This document shows positions 32,425-43,695 of a stretch of 64,000 bases of DNA, in pieces. Source of the stretch: Macrosoma leucophasiata (Eukaryota; Arthropoda; Insecta; Lepidoptera; Hedylidae); assembly GCA_036365455.1 (NCBI GenBank), contig JAWQUS010000027.1, forward strand, positions 10,682,001 to 10,746,000. Reading direction: 5' to 3'. Both the position numbers and the translations under genes were made by a program. Each line of letters opens with the position of its first letter. The stretch's first letter is position 1. The notes beneath the pieces are model-generated. The model saw only the letters and a program-made list of their open reading frames with translations. It had not been told where the DNA came from and ran no database searches.

Positions 32425-32580
32425 AATTTGCTAGCGAACTCCATAAACATCCTCACAGCGATCTGATGGATGGGGTCAGGCATCAAATCGTTAGGTATCT
32501 TTACGGTAGTGCTGCAGCCCTGCAGCCATTTACCTTGCTTGGCATTCCGGTCCGATGCGCGGGAGTCGCTGCCATTATAT
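32425..32580. repeat. Unclassified direct repeat, copy 2
   Basis: Partner of 31950: GTGCTGCAGCCCTGCAG, TTTACCTTGCTTGGCATTCC, TCCGATGCGCGGGAGTCGCT. Possibly a decayed LINE end, but I cannot place it. Confidence 0.6.
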
Positions 32581-32671
32581 GTATAATGTACTTATTCAAT
32601 TTCCAATTATTTTCGTATAGCAAATTATTTATTTATTTAAACTTTCTTGCACAAATTGGTACATGTGGCGG

Positions 32672-32945
32672 ACTATTTTTTTTTATGTAATGGCAGTGGC
32701 AAACAAGCATGCAGTTCACATTGATGTTAAGTGTCACATCAAGACACATCAAGACGAGGTCAAAATGCCGATGCGTTACTACTCCTGAGGCCTAAGGTGT
32801 TATGCCTCTGTACCGGAAATAACAAGGCCATACATTACCACCTGACCGCAACATGATAGTGCTGAACACTACCATTTAGCGGCAAGTATATTAGGTAACG
32901 CGGTGGTGCCCGCGAGCTCCATCACTGGAGCTCTAACACCAGTAA
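32672..32945 (-). repeat. RA copy, near full length
   Basis: Antisense from T-run and GTGGCAAACAAGCATGCAG to GCTCTAACACCAGTAAAA. GATGTTAAGTGTCACATCAAG shows a local rearrangement where other copies have GATGACTGCAGCC. Confidence 0.85.
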
Positions 32946-33838
32946 AAATGCTAAAAAGCATTCTCTACCAGTCAACCTTTGGGTAGTGGTGATAATTTAA
33001 CTGAGGTGCTGTTAAATTACTGTTTTATTTAAATTAAGCTGTTCAAAATTGTTGAAAAAAGTATATTGTGTATTAGTATGTTTTTAAAAAATGTATGAGT
33101 TCGCATTCTACGCAGTATTTAATTATCCTCTTTTAGAGATACAGAAAAAGAGTGAATTAAGCAGCATTATCCGTCATCAGGATGGTAATCCATTGATATA
33201 GAGTGGAAATGAGTAGCAAAGCTGGAAAGAAGTTTAGTGTAGCACCATTACGCACCGCTAAGATTAACTAGCGGCCCAAATGGCCTGTTAAAATAAAGAA
33301 AGTCCCGAGTTTCTGCTTCTCTCAACTCATTCCGTTTCAGGTTAGTCATCACATAGTTAACTCATCTCATTTTAATAAACGCGACACAGCGTGAAGCAAA
33401 TTATATTGGCTTACACAATTCTTCAGAGTCAATCAATTTGATGACAAATAAAAATAAATTTATGTGGCTCATAACATTTTTTTCTTTTGCATCGTAAAAT
33501 ACCGAAACAGTGTGATTGTGAAATTTGTATCTATCATCGGCAGGTAAATCACCGGTTTTGAGTTGCCTCGTAACAAGTTAAATAATCTATTTGCTAACTA
33601 TCTGACGGTTACAATCGAACCTTACTTTACGAGTCCATATCAGATACTTGTAAGCGTCTGATGTTGTAACAATTTGTATTGCCGGGAAGAATTAGTAAAC
33701 AGTGGGTAACCTGGCTCGTTGAATCATTCATATAAATGTTATTTAGTGTTTTGCCCAAATACCCAGAGGCTCGGTTTTATTTCTGCAATTCGCCAGTCTA
33801 ATTTCAGCTGTTAATAGGGATGGCCTTTGTACATTTTC
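32946..33838. other. Unclassified DNA
   Basis: No gene or repeat recognised. Confidence 0.5.
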
Positions 33839-34144
33839 CTGCCTCAGTATTCTAGTGGTAGCTGGATAGCGGGCATCTTGGATTCTATCAGATAATAAGG
33901 TGTAGCAACATTGTATCTCTTGTACTACTTGGATTTCATTTTCTGGCAGTTTTCCAGTACCACCCTCGAAATTTGGTAATGTGCCCGCGTAGATATCAAT
34001 ACGCTCACGCATCTTCGACTTGACCTCTGGTTTCACTTCTGGCTTAACGTCGGCGTGAACTGTATGCTTGTTTGCCACCTACCTTATTAAAAAACCTCAT
34101 TTACCTTTGCCTACTCCTTCGTGGAAAACAAGCGTAAAGTTACA
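33839..34144 (+). repeat. SX SINE carrying an RA insertion
   Basis: Head CTGCCTCAGTATTCTAGTGG, body TTTTCTGGCAGTTTTCCAGT, GTGCCCGCGTAGATATCAAT, then at 34013-34094 a shortened RA 3' end, then SX resumes with TCATTTACCTTTGCCTACTC and AAGCGTAAAGTTAC. Confidence 0.75.
34013..34094 (+). repeat. RA 3' end inserted in SX
   Basis: TTGACCTCTGGTTTC, a deletion, CTTAACGTCGGCGTGAACTG, TATGCTTGTTTGCCACC and ATTAAAAAAC. A 5'-truncated RA with A-tail inside a SINE, supporting retroposition of RA. Confidence 0.75.
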
Positions 34145-34149
34145 TTATC

Positions 34150-35400
34150 GTATTTAACACCTATTTCATATTAAGCTTTTGACTTTTGAGACGTCTACAG
34201 TTACTGTGTGTGTTGCTTGAAACATAAAAAATCTGATAAAAATCTTTAGTTTAATGAAGTCATACATTTAATTCGATAATCGACATCGAGATGGACATAT
34301 TGGTAAGTTAATAATCTCTGTTAAAGCAACAACAGTGTAGCCAGTGGTACAATAAATATTATTAATGTTAAGTGTTGTAATTTTGGAGGATTCACCAAAT
34401 AAAGGGTTTGGGTTGAACAAAGAGGTCGGATCAATGAAACGGATGCATGCTAATGTGGGATAAATACCGACACATCACCCGGCGGTCGACACGCACACTA
34501 CCAAGATACACTACCCGACGTGCGAACTCATACAACGCGGTCGCTCTAGGGTTGTCTCTGTCAAGTAACTTATGTATTATTTATTAGATGTAAATGCGTG
34601 TTTACTACATTATCATAAATGTGAAAGAAGCACAAGTTTAAAATTAGATGTTTGATGCTATATGTTCTCTGGTCACCCAGTAAAACTATTGGTGTAAAGA
34701 AGAAGAAATATACAATACAGAAACTAAAGCATTTATGAATTTAATTACATGAATAATATTTAAAAACTTTGAATAAGCTTAAACAATATTAAAAATAATG
34801 ATTATTTCGAAATGAATATCGACCGATATATCCGGAGGCCTAGCCGCACACATGTTGGTTTAAAATATAAAATCAATTACCTATACACGTGATTATTACT
34901 TTTTATCAATTGCTACCATTTAAACTGGTCATCGCTACCATTTAATTTGGCTAATGGGTGAAGTTTAAAAACATTTAAATGAATTAATGTGAAATCTTAA
35001 GTCACGTATGGTAGGTACATACGTTCTAACGCATAAATAAGTCAGTGTGCGACACTCACACACGTACTCTTCACTATAAAAGTGCGAACTCACACAGAGA
35101 TGTAGGGCTGGTTCTCTCAACAATTTTATAGTTTTGTTGCAAAATGTTTGTTACATGATATACCTCGTATTGTTTATAGCTTATGTGGGTGCATCAACTG
35201 TAGGACTGGCATCGCAGCCATATAAAATTGATCTTATGTAGGCTACCTACATGGCACGTGTAATATAAAAATTAAGTGAACGAAACATTTTAATTTAAGT
35301 TTAGTACAGACCTATTTTTAACTTAGTTAAAAGAAAAAAATCTGTTTCAGTTTTGGTTATAATTTTTCTAGCTACTTTAGATAAGAAATAAAAGTTGTAG
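34150..35400. other. Unclassified DNA with a short direct repeat
   Basis: 34485-34570 and 35042-35125 share GTGCGAACTCA, AGGG.TG and TCTCT.TCAA in order. A TATA-like CACTATAAAAG occurs at 35073-35083 just before the second, but no transcript can be shown. Confidence 0.45.
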
Positions 35401-35404
35401 AAAT

Positions 35405-35535
35405 CATATTTGCAGATATTCTAGCGTGGTATACGCGAACTGCTTCACATACTCGACGTTTCGGTCGCTTTCCAGCTACCGTATTCACGGGCAGTGGGAG
35501 TAGTGGTATACGCGAGTAAATCCCCAAATATTACT
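35405..35535. repeat. Fold-back-type repeat piece
   Basis: GTGGTATACGCGAACTGC and GTGGTATACGCGAGTAAATC flank ACTCGACGTTTCGGTCGC, the inverted form of the core (GCGACCGAAACGTCGGG) of the element at 28950. Confidence 0.55.
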
Positions 35536-35539
35536 TCAA

Positions 35540-37640
35540 CCAAATAATTTTTAAAATTGAATAGTGTCAACCCTGTTAATAAATATTAACCATGCAATAT
35601 GACGCAAATTACGTGCAAGTGTTTTTGGCAATTGCAATCGGTTCCGCAAAGTCACAATGCCACCACACCTCGAAAACATTGGAATAATTCATTCTAACGA
35701 GAACGAACTTTTTCAACACGTTTCCATTTATCAAAACAGTGTTTTTTTTCAAACAAAATATATGTGAAGCTATGTATTATACGACGATACAATATCACGC
35801 TTAAAAATTTCTGTCATATGGCAAACGAACGCAAAAAAGGCCAGGTGACAAAATTTCACTCGATACAAATTCGCTTACATTCAAATCCATTGCTTGTTTA
35901 CTGAGGACCAGTCGAAATGAGAGCACACTGTGAGCTTAAATGTAAATGGAACGTTTAACAAATTAATTCATTCCACTTATCATTTTACATGTCCTGGTAG
36001 AGATCGATAACGCACGCTAACCTTGCCGCAACTTGACTTTTTTCTCGATTTTAGAGGACACACATTGCCATTTAACAACATCAGAGGTCCCTCCTGACAT
36101 TATATATATTTTTTTAAGCTTACCTGTGCCAAGCGTTTAGGATTCACACGTGTCTTTATCAACCTTGAAACATGTCAACGATGGCCGTGTTTTTTGTGCT
36201 TGTGTGTAATGTTTAAATAAAGTTTTTTTTTAATTAGATGGAATTTTACCGATGTCAACTACATAAATAAGGAAAATTAAACCTTATAAAGCATATAAAT
36301 ATCGATATAAGACACGATTTGGAATTTGGCAACTCTTTTCATTGACATTGTCCTCATTAAAATCAAACTACTGAACATGCAAAGCATTTTGACAACTTTA
36401 AACTATCTTCAGTATACTACACAACTTATGGATAAGTATTTACAAACAAAGGTTCTAGAAGATAGGACTGGCTTCTAGATATTGCTGGACTGGCAAAGGA
36501 TAAGGTACCTATTGTTTGAAGTAGCGAAAAAAAAACTTTTCAGAAGAAGACAGTTTTTATTCCTACCCAGTTCTTCAAAGATCTATAATGATACATCTCT
36601 GAACTTCTTTAAAGTTAATGTCAACTACCGATACCTACCTACATATTATTCCTCTTCATAACAAATGCATACTAATGCATAGCACCTATCTTCGAGGTGA
36701 CGAAAACAATATATAGCTTTGATCGGCGCCACTTCGAATTCGCTATGCTCCACGATGCGCAAGCGCAATGCAAGATCGGAGGGCCTACTATCAATGTAAT
36801 CGCTTAAAACTGGCAACCCTGATTGAAATATTATACATTCATTGTTTTTTTACTGAGCAGGTTTTTAAGCCATTTAAATTATGACTGACCTGCAGGAATA
36901 AACCTTAAAGGTAAGTTGCCCCTAATAATCCAATCTCAGGGCAGTTCAGGTTTAGTTGCGGGAAATTGCTGTAAGTTTTAAATTTATTTTCCTGCAACCG
37001 CTTTAAGGTCATCGATCTATCTACCCAATAGGCAGTTAATTATTTAATGACACATACAACCAGTCAGAAATAAGAAACAATGTTAATATTCCAAAAAATG
37101 TCTCCCGAGCTTCATTTAACTTCCAATCGAAAGCTCAAAATTTTGCACTTCAAGACAACAGTAGACCCCCGATCCTAGGCCGCGATTCTGTATTCCCTAG
37201 CAGTGTCGGGGTCACCGCGTTCCCTAGCGAGCCCAGAGGCAAACCAGTTCCAACATTTCAATATCACACCGATATACTCGATACATGCAACCCGTTTATT
37301 TACAACTTCCATTTATCAGGTATACATATTACACACCTAATAGTATCGATGGTCAATGATTTTTATCGGCAGGCATTGCTCACTTTATTGCTCAAGAAGC
37401 GAGAGAAGATATAAATCATGACAATTAGAGACCGTTTAATTTGTTAGATACACAGAAAGTTTCGAGATACCGTAATATCGATATGATTTGTGTATCGATG
37501 CGTTGGTATGGGCGTAGATGAAAGCGTGTTTAGGATGAAAATGTTGTGTAAATAAGTGATTAAGAATTGTTATCTGCCATACTAAGCCTCCTCGTTGATC
37601 AAATTTCAATAAAGAATACTTTATGAGAGTGTTAGGTTAT
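35540..37640. other. Mostly unique A+T-rich DNA
   Basis: A G+C-rich string at 37195-37245 resembles part of the 5988 island. A unique patch at 36725-36790 (GGCGCCACTTCGAATTCGC) is unclassified. No gene. Confidence 0.45.
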
Positions 37641-37645
37641 TTTAA

Positions 37646-38123
37646 TAAAGGAGATGTTGCGAGCTCGGCTCTGGTTCGTATACGTCCTCAAAAAATGGGT
37701 AAATTAAAGAAGAATCCGAGAAAAATACAATTAATTTATTCAAGAATATATTTCAGAGTTACAACCACACTTAATTCAAACGATTTTATCATTTTCAACT
37801 ATGTTAAACATGGCGGCGATACAGCCAACACTTGGGATCAATCGATTTCGATAGTATTTAGAAAATAATACTTTTTTCTCCAAGTACTATATAATCAAAA
37901 TACAATTTAAAAAATGAAAATGTCAAAATGACATCGGCCGCTATATTCTCCATGTTGGTTGTGAGTTGCAATTCTAACTGCAAATAATGTTTTGTAACTG
38001 CAAACAAAGCCAAATAAGTGAAAATATGCAGTGAAAAACGTTTTTATATTGATTTTACCTGTTCAATGATATTGTGTACAATACATGGCCGGAGGTCCAT
38101 ACATTTTTGCAACATCTCCTTTA
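37646..38123 (+). mobile_element. RM element, copy 2 (intact ends)
   Basis: Ends TAAAGGAGATGTTGC and GCAACATCTCCTTTA are perfect 15-base inverted repeats (extending to AATAAAGG/CCTTTATT with the flanks). The interior matches copy 1 at 8771 throughout. No transposase. Confidence 0.8.
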
Positions 38124-38124
38124 T

Positions 38125-38755
38125 TATTTCTTTTTAATAATTATTTATGATACTGGCAACACTGTTGTTCAAACTTAACTTTGTTTTCGAATTGCCAACT
38201 GACGGAAACATAGTCACGAGTGACAGCTGTCAGTGGTAGCTTAAAAACGTGGCCGAAAGCAAAACGCGCTCACTTGATTACGGACCGTCGAACCGAAAGG
38301 TTGTGCTAAAAGTGGCTTAGCGAAAGTATTATACTCGGTATTGATGGTACTGTGTCTGCGCTGAAGAATTGTATATTGGTGCAAGTGTCGATATTATAAG
38401 AAGTGCTAATATATATGGAGTGCTGCGTACCTTGGGAGTTTTATTACAATAAGGAGTGCTAAATATATGGAGTGCTGAGTACCTTGGGAGTTTTATCACA
38501 AGAGGATCATAAGTCTGATACGGTTGAGAAGTAGATACTCGTATCTGTCAATATGCAAAAAAAAAAAATTGCATGTTGAAATTTGGTAAATCTTGTTTCT
38601 AATAAAGATTTTGGACAGGCACGGGACCAGATCTTCTTGAGATCCTTATAATTATGATAAAAACTAAACACTAATATATGTAGACAATACCTTATCAGAA
38701 AACAATCGAAATCAATATCTAATGTTGTCTTTATGTCATCACTATAATTGCAGAC
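38125..38755. other. Unique DNA with a two-unit tandem repeat
   Basis: 38401-38450 and 38451-38502 repeat GGAGTGCTG.GTACCTTGGG and AGTTTTAT.ACAA once each. A 12-base palindrome TGACAGCTGTCA is at 38221. I cannot classify the segment; an LTR is conceivable. Confidence 0.5.
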
Positions 38756-38764
38756 GAAAAACGA

Positions 38765-39105
38765 CGTCCACTGCTGAAAAAAGGCCTGTCCCAAAGGTTG
38801 TTGCTATACATAGAGCAAGACTGGAGGGGAGTAGCCATATGCAGGCTTTCCCCTCTGTCAAAGAACAAGCCCAAATAGGCCTATACCTGTCGCTTAGATG
38901 TTTAAGTGTGCGTGAAATTGTTTCTGTATTTTGTTAAAGTTAAGGTGTGAGTTTCGTAGTAATAGACGATTTTTGTAGTGTGCGTGTGCGTCGCACGCAT
39001 TTCCCCCCCGCAAAAAATGACAGACTGATTTGCATCGGTAATACACGCTACGGATACTCCCCTCCGGTCCGCCGCGACCGGTGGGCCGCGTTGCTTTATG
39101 TTGCT
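38765..39105 (+). repeat. Two-part repeat, uninterrupted copy
   Basis: Part one (to about 38890) has CGACGTCCACTGCTGAAAAA, GAGGGGAGTAGCCATATGCA and GGCTTTCCCCTCTGTCAAAG. Part two has GTGTGCGTGAAATTGTTTCT, AGACGATTTTTGTAGTGTGC and AATGACAGACTG. Both parts recur inverted at 45690-46410, there separated by an R5 SINE. Confidence 0.75.
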
Positions 39106-39591
39106 ATATAATAAACATGTTTCAATTTCGCCAATAAGAAATCTAAGACATTTTCACTGATTAATTAATATGGATTCTAAATATTGTTTATAATTAAAAA
39201 GAAATGAACAGACAAAATTTAGATGTCTGTCAAATGAATTGCTTGATGACTTCTTCGCTGGTATTGCTTCAAAATAAATTCCGATGGTAATGTTCTCAAA
39301 CCGGGTCGATTTATCGTGAGAAAATTAGAAAACCGTAGCATATCATAAGATCAAAACAGAACCTGTCCTATAAGAACAGATAACTTGAGATTAAGACTTA
39401 AAATTGGTCAAGTGGATGTTTGGTCAGACGATTCGAAAATCATATTAATTATTGTGCTCTAAGTATAGCAAATTTTCTCATAAACAATGAATCTTATTAC
39501 ATTTATCTGTGTACATATGTACTTTTTTATTTATAGTTTTACTATCACATTTTGTTTTATTTTTTTTGTGGCTCATACTCATAGTATGTCC

Positions 39592-40006
39592 AAAAACCGG
39601 GCAAGTGCGTGTCGGGCCGCGCGTAGTGTAGTGTTCCGTTTTCCAAGTACATTTTATAAGGAGATCGACTATTACTTGTTTATTTGTAGAGTACCTATAC
39701 TAATCTGTGATAGTTTTCCTCTCAAATTCGTAATATTATTACGTCTTATCACCATGATTTTTTCACGTGTGCAAGGACCACTGTTTGGCTGCTTGATTCT
39801 AAGAAAAAATTGTACATTAAAGCTTAGTATTTCACAACATATTTTTTATAGACCCATCCAACGATATGCGTGCAACGGGTGCGTGAAGCAAACAATCACA
39901 GTTCCACTCAACGTTGACCTTAAAAAAATATTTTTCCCCTACCCCCAACCAAGATCAGGCGAACACGATGAATATTAGGAAACATTTGTCAATGGAACCC
40001 TAAAAC
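39592..40006 (+). mobile_element. RF element copy
   Basis: From AAAAACCGGGCAAGTGCGTG and CGGGCCGCGCGTAGTGTAG to ATGGAACCCTAAAACC. A 163-codon frame starting just upstream crosses it but has no family resemblance. Confidence 0.65.
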
Positions 40007-40256
40007 CAGTCAAAATAAGCAAACAAGATTCAACTCACCTTAAGTAGCAATGATGATGGAATGTACTAGTAACTAGTTAATATATCCATGTTGGATCAGA
40101 TACCAAACTCGTTTTATTTTAATATCTTTGTAAACTTTTATATAACAGCACTGTTTATTGCATCGACAGCAGGTGCTCAGCATATTGTTCTTAAAGACGT
40201 GAGTAGGCTCAGTTTTTTTTATGCAGGAAGGGGGGGGGTGGTTCTGATAACTATAA

Positions 40257-40651
40257 ACACTGCCCCGGTTCCCCCCTCGCACTCCTACCCTCCACACCAG
40301 GTGGAATCCCAAGGATGGTTGTTACACCATCCAACTGGAGTCCTCCTCCCACCACCGTACAGCCACCTCGCTCTTTGACGAGAGAGGCTTACAATACTTT
40401 ACGTCCGCTCTCCCAGAGGAGAAGCGGCGTCGTGTTGTCATACGTAACCTCCCTATATTCCTCACACCCGAGGAAATTATGACCGACCTCAAAGAGGTCA
40501 AAGTCGTCCCCGTGCAGCAAGTGCACAGGATGCACCGCGGGCACAAGGGCCAGAACGGACACCTCGAAATGATGTTAGTCATTCTGGACAACACAAAGGA
40601 AGCCACCGCAATCTTCAACATCAAAGATGTTGCGGGACTCGGTGGCATTCA
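40257..40651 (+). pseudogene. LINE ORF1 (gag-like), first part
   Basis: Open from just after an in-frame TAA at 40254. The translation contains RWNPKDGCYTIQLESSS, RGLQYFTSALPEEKRRRVVI, NLPIFLTPEEIMTDLKEVKV and KEATAIFNIKDVAGLGGI, the pre-knuckle domain of Jockey-type ORF1 proteins. It is interrupted after GGI by the antisense LINE at 40652, and the frame resumes exactly at 42228. The true 5' end and start codon are not identified. Confidence 0.75.
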
Positions 40652-42221
40652 GTTTATTCAGTTTATTCATTTATTTCATATAATTAGGCTCCTGGAGAGC
40701 ACTTTTACATCGTCATTTTTTTTAAACTAACCTAGAGTGAATAACCACTAATAATAATCAAAAATACATAATAAATTAAATAGACACTGAACAATTTTGT
40801 ATAATATGGAAAGCATCAATTATTTACAAATTCCTCCATTTCCCCATTTCAAAAGAAACTGAGAAAGAATGAATTTGGTCGTCATAATAAAGGTTATTCA
40901 CTTGGCAGAATTCCAAGGGCAGTCAATACTGAGAAGAACTCCGCCACTGAAGAAACTCAGTACAGCTCTTTTGAATATAAACTTAAATCTAATACAGTCT
41001 GTAAATCCAAAGTACAGGTTTTCGAAATAGCCTGGGAGCGATCGCTTCAATCCCATGGTGCAGTGTCATTAAGGTAATCACATGTTTTATAATAGTTGCA
41101 CATGTACAAGCGTTTTTTGATAACTTTCTTAAATTTATTAATCGAAAGACTTTGAACATCTTCAGGTATTTTGTTAAAGAAGCGTATACATTGACCTCTA
41201 AAAGAATTACTCACCCTATGCAGTCGTGTTGTGTGCACAGACAACTTGTGTTTGTTCCTAGTATTCATATAATCATTAGCTCTACTAGGAAATTCGCTAA
41301 TATTTTTACGTACATAGAGTACATTTTCGTAAATGTATTGCGAAGCTACAGTCAATATATTTATTTCCTTAAATTTATCTCTGAGAGACACTCGCGGACT
41401 TAGCCCGTAGATAGCACGCACAGCTCTTTTCTGTAAAACAAAAATGGTGTTGACATCGGCGGCATGCCCCCATAGTAAAATTCCATAGGACATAATACTG
41501 TGAAAATAGCTAAAATAAACCAATCGAGCCGTCTCAACGTCAGTTAAGGATCGTATCTTTTTTACCGCAAACGCTGCGGAGCTTAGTCTACGGGCTAGAT
41601 TGGAAATATGAGGACCCCACTGCAATTTTGTATCCACGGTTAAGCCAAGAAATACCGTGGAGTCTACTAATTCCAATGCTTCCTCGTTTAGTTTCACATT
41701 GGTTGCAACCTGTTTAACGTTAGGTGTACAAAATTTAATACATTTTGTCTTTCTACTATTTAACAGTAGGTTGTTAGCACTAAACCAATGTACTATTTTA
41801 GAGAGGGCATTGTTTACATCGTCACAAGCTACTTGTTGCCTTTTCATTTTGAATATGAGAGAGGTATCATCTGCAAATAATATCATTTCTTGATTATCGT
41901 CAACAATGTATGGCAAGTCATTAATATAAACTAAAAACAGAAATGGACCCAGAATTGAGCCTTGCGGGACCCCCATATCCATCGAAGTGCCAGGAGATCT
42001 CGTTCCATTTATATCAACATACATGGTTCTCGAGCTTAAATATGAAGTCATAAGATCGAGAGCGGTATCTCGAATTCCGTAGTGGTATAATTTTCTGACC
42101 AATGTTTCATGCTGGACGCAATCAAATGCTTTGGATAAGTCACAGAATACCCCTAGAGCATCCTGTGATTCTTCCCAAGCTTCAAAAATGTGTTTGACAA
42201 GTTCAACACCTGCCAAGCCAC
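40652..42221 (-). mobile_element. 5'-truncated Jockey-type LINE inserted in ORF1
   Basis: The insertion is bounded by CATTCA at 40646-40651 and 42222-42227, a six-base target duplication. Read on the minus strand it holds the end of ORF2, a 3' untranslated region of about 395 bases, and a tail with two TGAATAAAC-like units next to the target. Removing the insert plus one CATTCA restores the host frame (L-G-G-I-H-V-K). Confidence 0.85.
41047..42220 (-). pseudogene. Reverse transcriptase of the inserted LINE, intact frame
   Basis: About 390 codons without a stop, ending ...NDTAPWD. Visible motifs are AGVELVKHIFEAWE (entry into the palm), FCDLSKAFDCV (motif A), GVPQGSILGPFLF (motif B), FADDTSLIF (motif C, catalytic FADD), and FLGLTVDTKLQW (thumb side), with a C-terminal region holding YFHSIMSYGILLWG and RAVRAIYGLSPR. 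These are typical of Jockey-clade LINEs. The endonuclease and fingers are lost by 5' truncation, so it cannot act alone. The open frame continues about 23 codons beyond the element into antisense ORF1, which is chance. Confidence 0.85.
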
Positions 42222-42227
42222 CATTCA

Positions 42228-43013
42228 TGTCAAGCCCCCCAACAAAAGGGGTTACATAGGGCAGTGTCATAACTGCCAACGCTACGGCCATGCCTCAGGT
42301 CGGTGCAGAATGCGCTGCAGGTGCGTTAAGTGTCTGGAAGACCACGGCACGTCCGACTGCACGCGCCCCAAAGATAGAGCTGTATGCTCGGAGCCCCCGA
42401 GCTGCATACTCTGTGGGCAGGCAGGTCACCCCGCCAACTATAGGGGATGCAAAGAGGCACCCAAAGCGGCACGAATCCCAACCAGGGGTCGTCGCCCAAT
42501 CCCACCCAGAGCGGCCCCTCAATTCGAGAGGACCCCCAACCCCATCTTGGCCCCCGCATGGAGGACCGGTCCTCCGCCCACTCTTATGAGCACCACCCAT
42601 TTCCCTCTTCTTAAGGGAGTGATCCCGCCGCCCACGACCACCCCGGTCGCACGGGCACCCGCGGAGGCCCCTCAGGCCGCTCCAAAACCGGCCTCAGCCC
42701 CGGTCCCGGCTCACGCCCCGGCCCCGGCTCCGGCCCCCGCCCCGGCCCCTGTGCCAACCCCCATGAGGCCCCCGTTGGCCGCCACTGCCGCACCTCGCCG
42801 CAAACCCACCCAGGCCCCTCAGGCCCCCCCCCCATGGCCCATCAGGCTCCCGCCCCCGGTACCCCTCAGGTGCCGCTTGACCTCATCAGCGAGGTACTCT
42901 CCTTCTCGCTCATGTTCGACATGAGCAAACTCCAGCCCCTGCTGGATAGATACTTGTATTACAAGTCAAATCCCCACCTTCCCAACGCCAGGGTAGAAAT
43001 GGTCCTGGCCTGA
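42228..43013 (+). pseudogene. LINE ORF1 (gag-like), second part with frameshift
   Basis: Continues the frame of 40257-40651. Three zinc knuckles follow one another: CHNCQRYGHASGRC, CVKCLEDHGTSDC and CILCGQAGHPANYRGC, the usual nucleic-acid-binding array of Jockey-type ORF1. A long P/A-rich stretch leads to a run of ten C (42824-42833). After it the plausible protein continues in another frame (VPLDLISEVLSFSLMF, LQPLLDRYLYYKSNPHLPN) to a TGA at 43011. One base lost, or two gained, in the C-run explains this. No ORF2 follows. Confidence 0.8.
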
Positions 43014-43695
43014 ACATCAGCAAACAAACTTTCAGGGCGCGTTACATCAATTATCAAACCTTAGGAAGCGTAGGTAACAGCATTTTGAATCTATCATGGG
43101 ACCTCGCAGCCCGAATAATGGTTACTGACTGGATTTCCACAGCTCAGCCAAATGCTCTTCAATAGACTTTTGCACACGATTAAAGATTAGAATGCCAAAA
43201 AATGATTGATTCTTGTTCTGTTCATGGTTTGAATATTTTATTTCGGTCGCATACTATTATCAGGGTATATATTTCTATGATTGCTTTTTAATATTTCGCA
43301 TTAACACATGCTTGTGAAATATATTTTATTTAAAGAGAAATAATTTTCTATGAGTTTATTATTGTATGCTTCAGTAATCTTGGTCTCGTATTAGTTTTCC
43401 ATGTCACGCATTTCATTGGACAATACATTTTTGAATATTTCACCTATGTAACTGTATGAAGGTACCCGGGTACCTCGTCACTCTATTAAAGTTGTTTTAT
43501 TTGTCACTCACATAAGGGTTAAGACAGGATCTTACTTCAGTCCTATTCTATAGGCCTGGAATTGCAGGGCCCGAGTAGGCATAGTTGTCTGACATCTAGC
43601 TTGTGGTATTGGCCTTGTTTGTTGTGTTTCACAGTGAACTCTGAGTTGGAATATTTTACCGACTTCAAAAATGTTGTATGTTTAATTATATGTTT
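43014..43695. other. Unclassified, with an ST fragment
   Basis: The 49 open codons after 43014 have no recognisable endonuclease. 43285-43340 (ATATTTCGCATTAACACATG, CTTGTGAAATATATTTTATT) is an ST body piece. The rest is unplaced. Confidence 0.5.

Noticed and set aside
33743..34078. 111-codon minus-strand frame
   Set aside because: Lies across an SX SINE and an RA insertion; not a gene.
39487..39978. 163-codon open frame
   Set aside because: It runs through an RF repeat, is rich in F/Y/I as expected from A+T-rich DNA, and resembles no family.
42295..42835. Open frames overlapping the zinc-knuckle protein on both strands
   Set aside because: Shadows caused by the high G+C content of ORF1; only the plus frame has CCHC knuckles.
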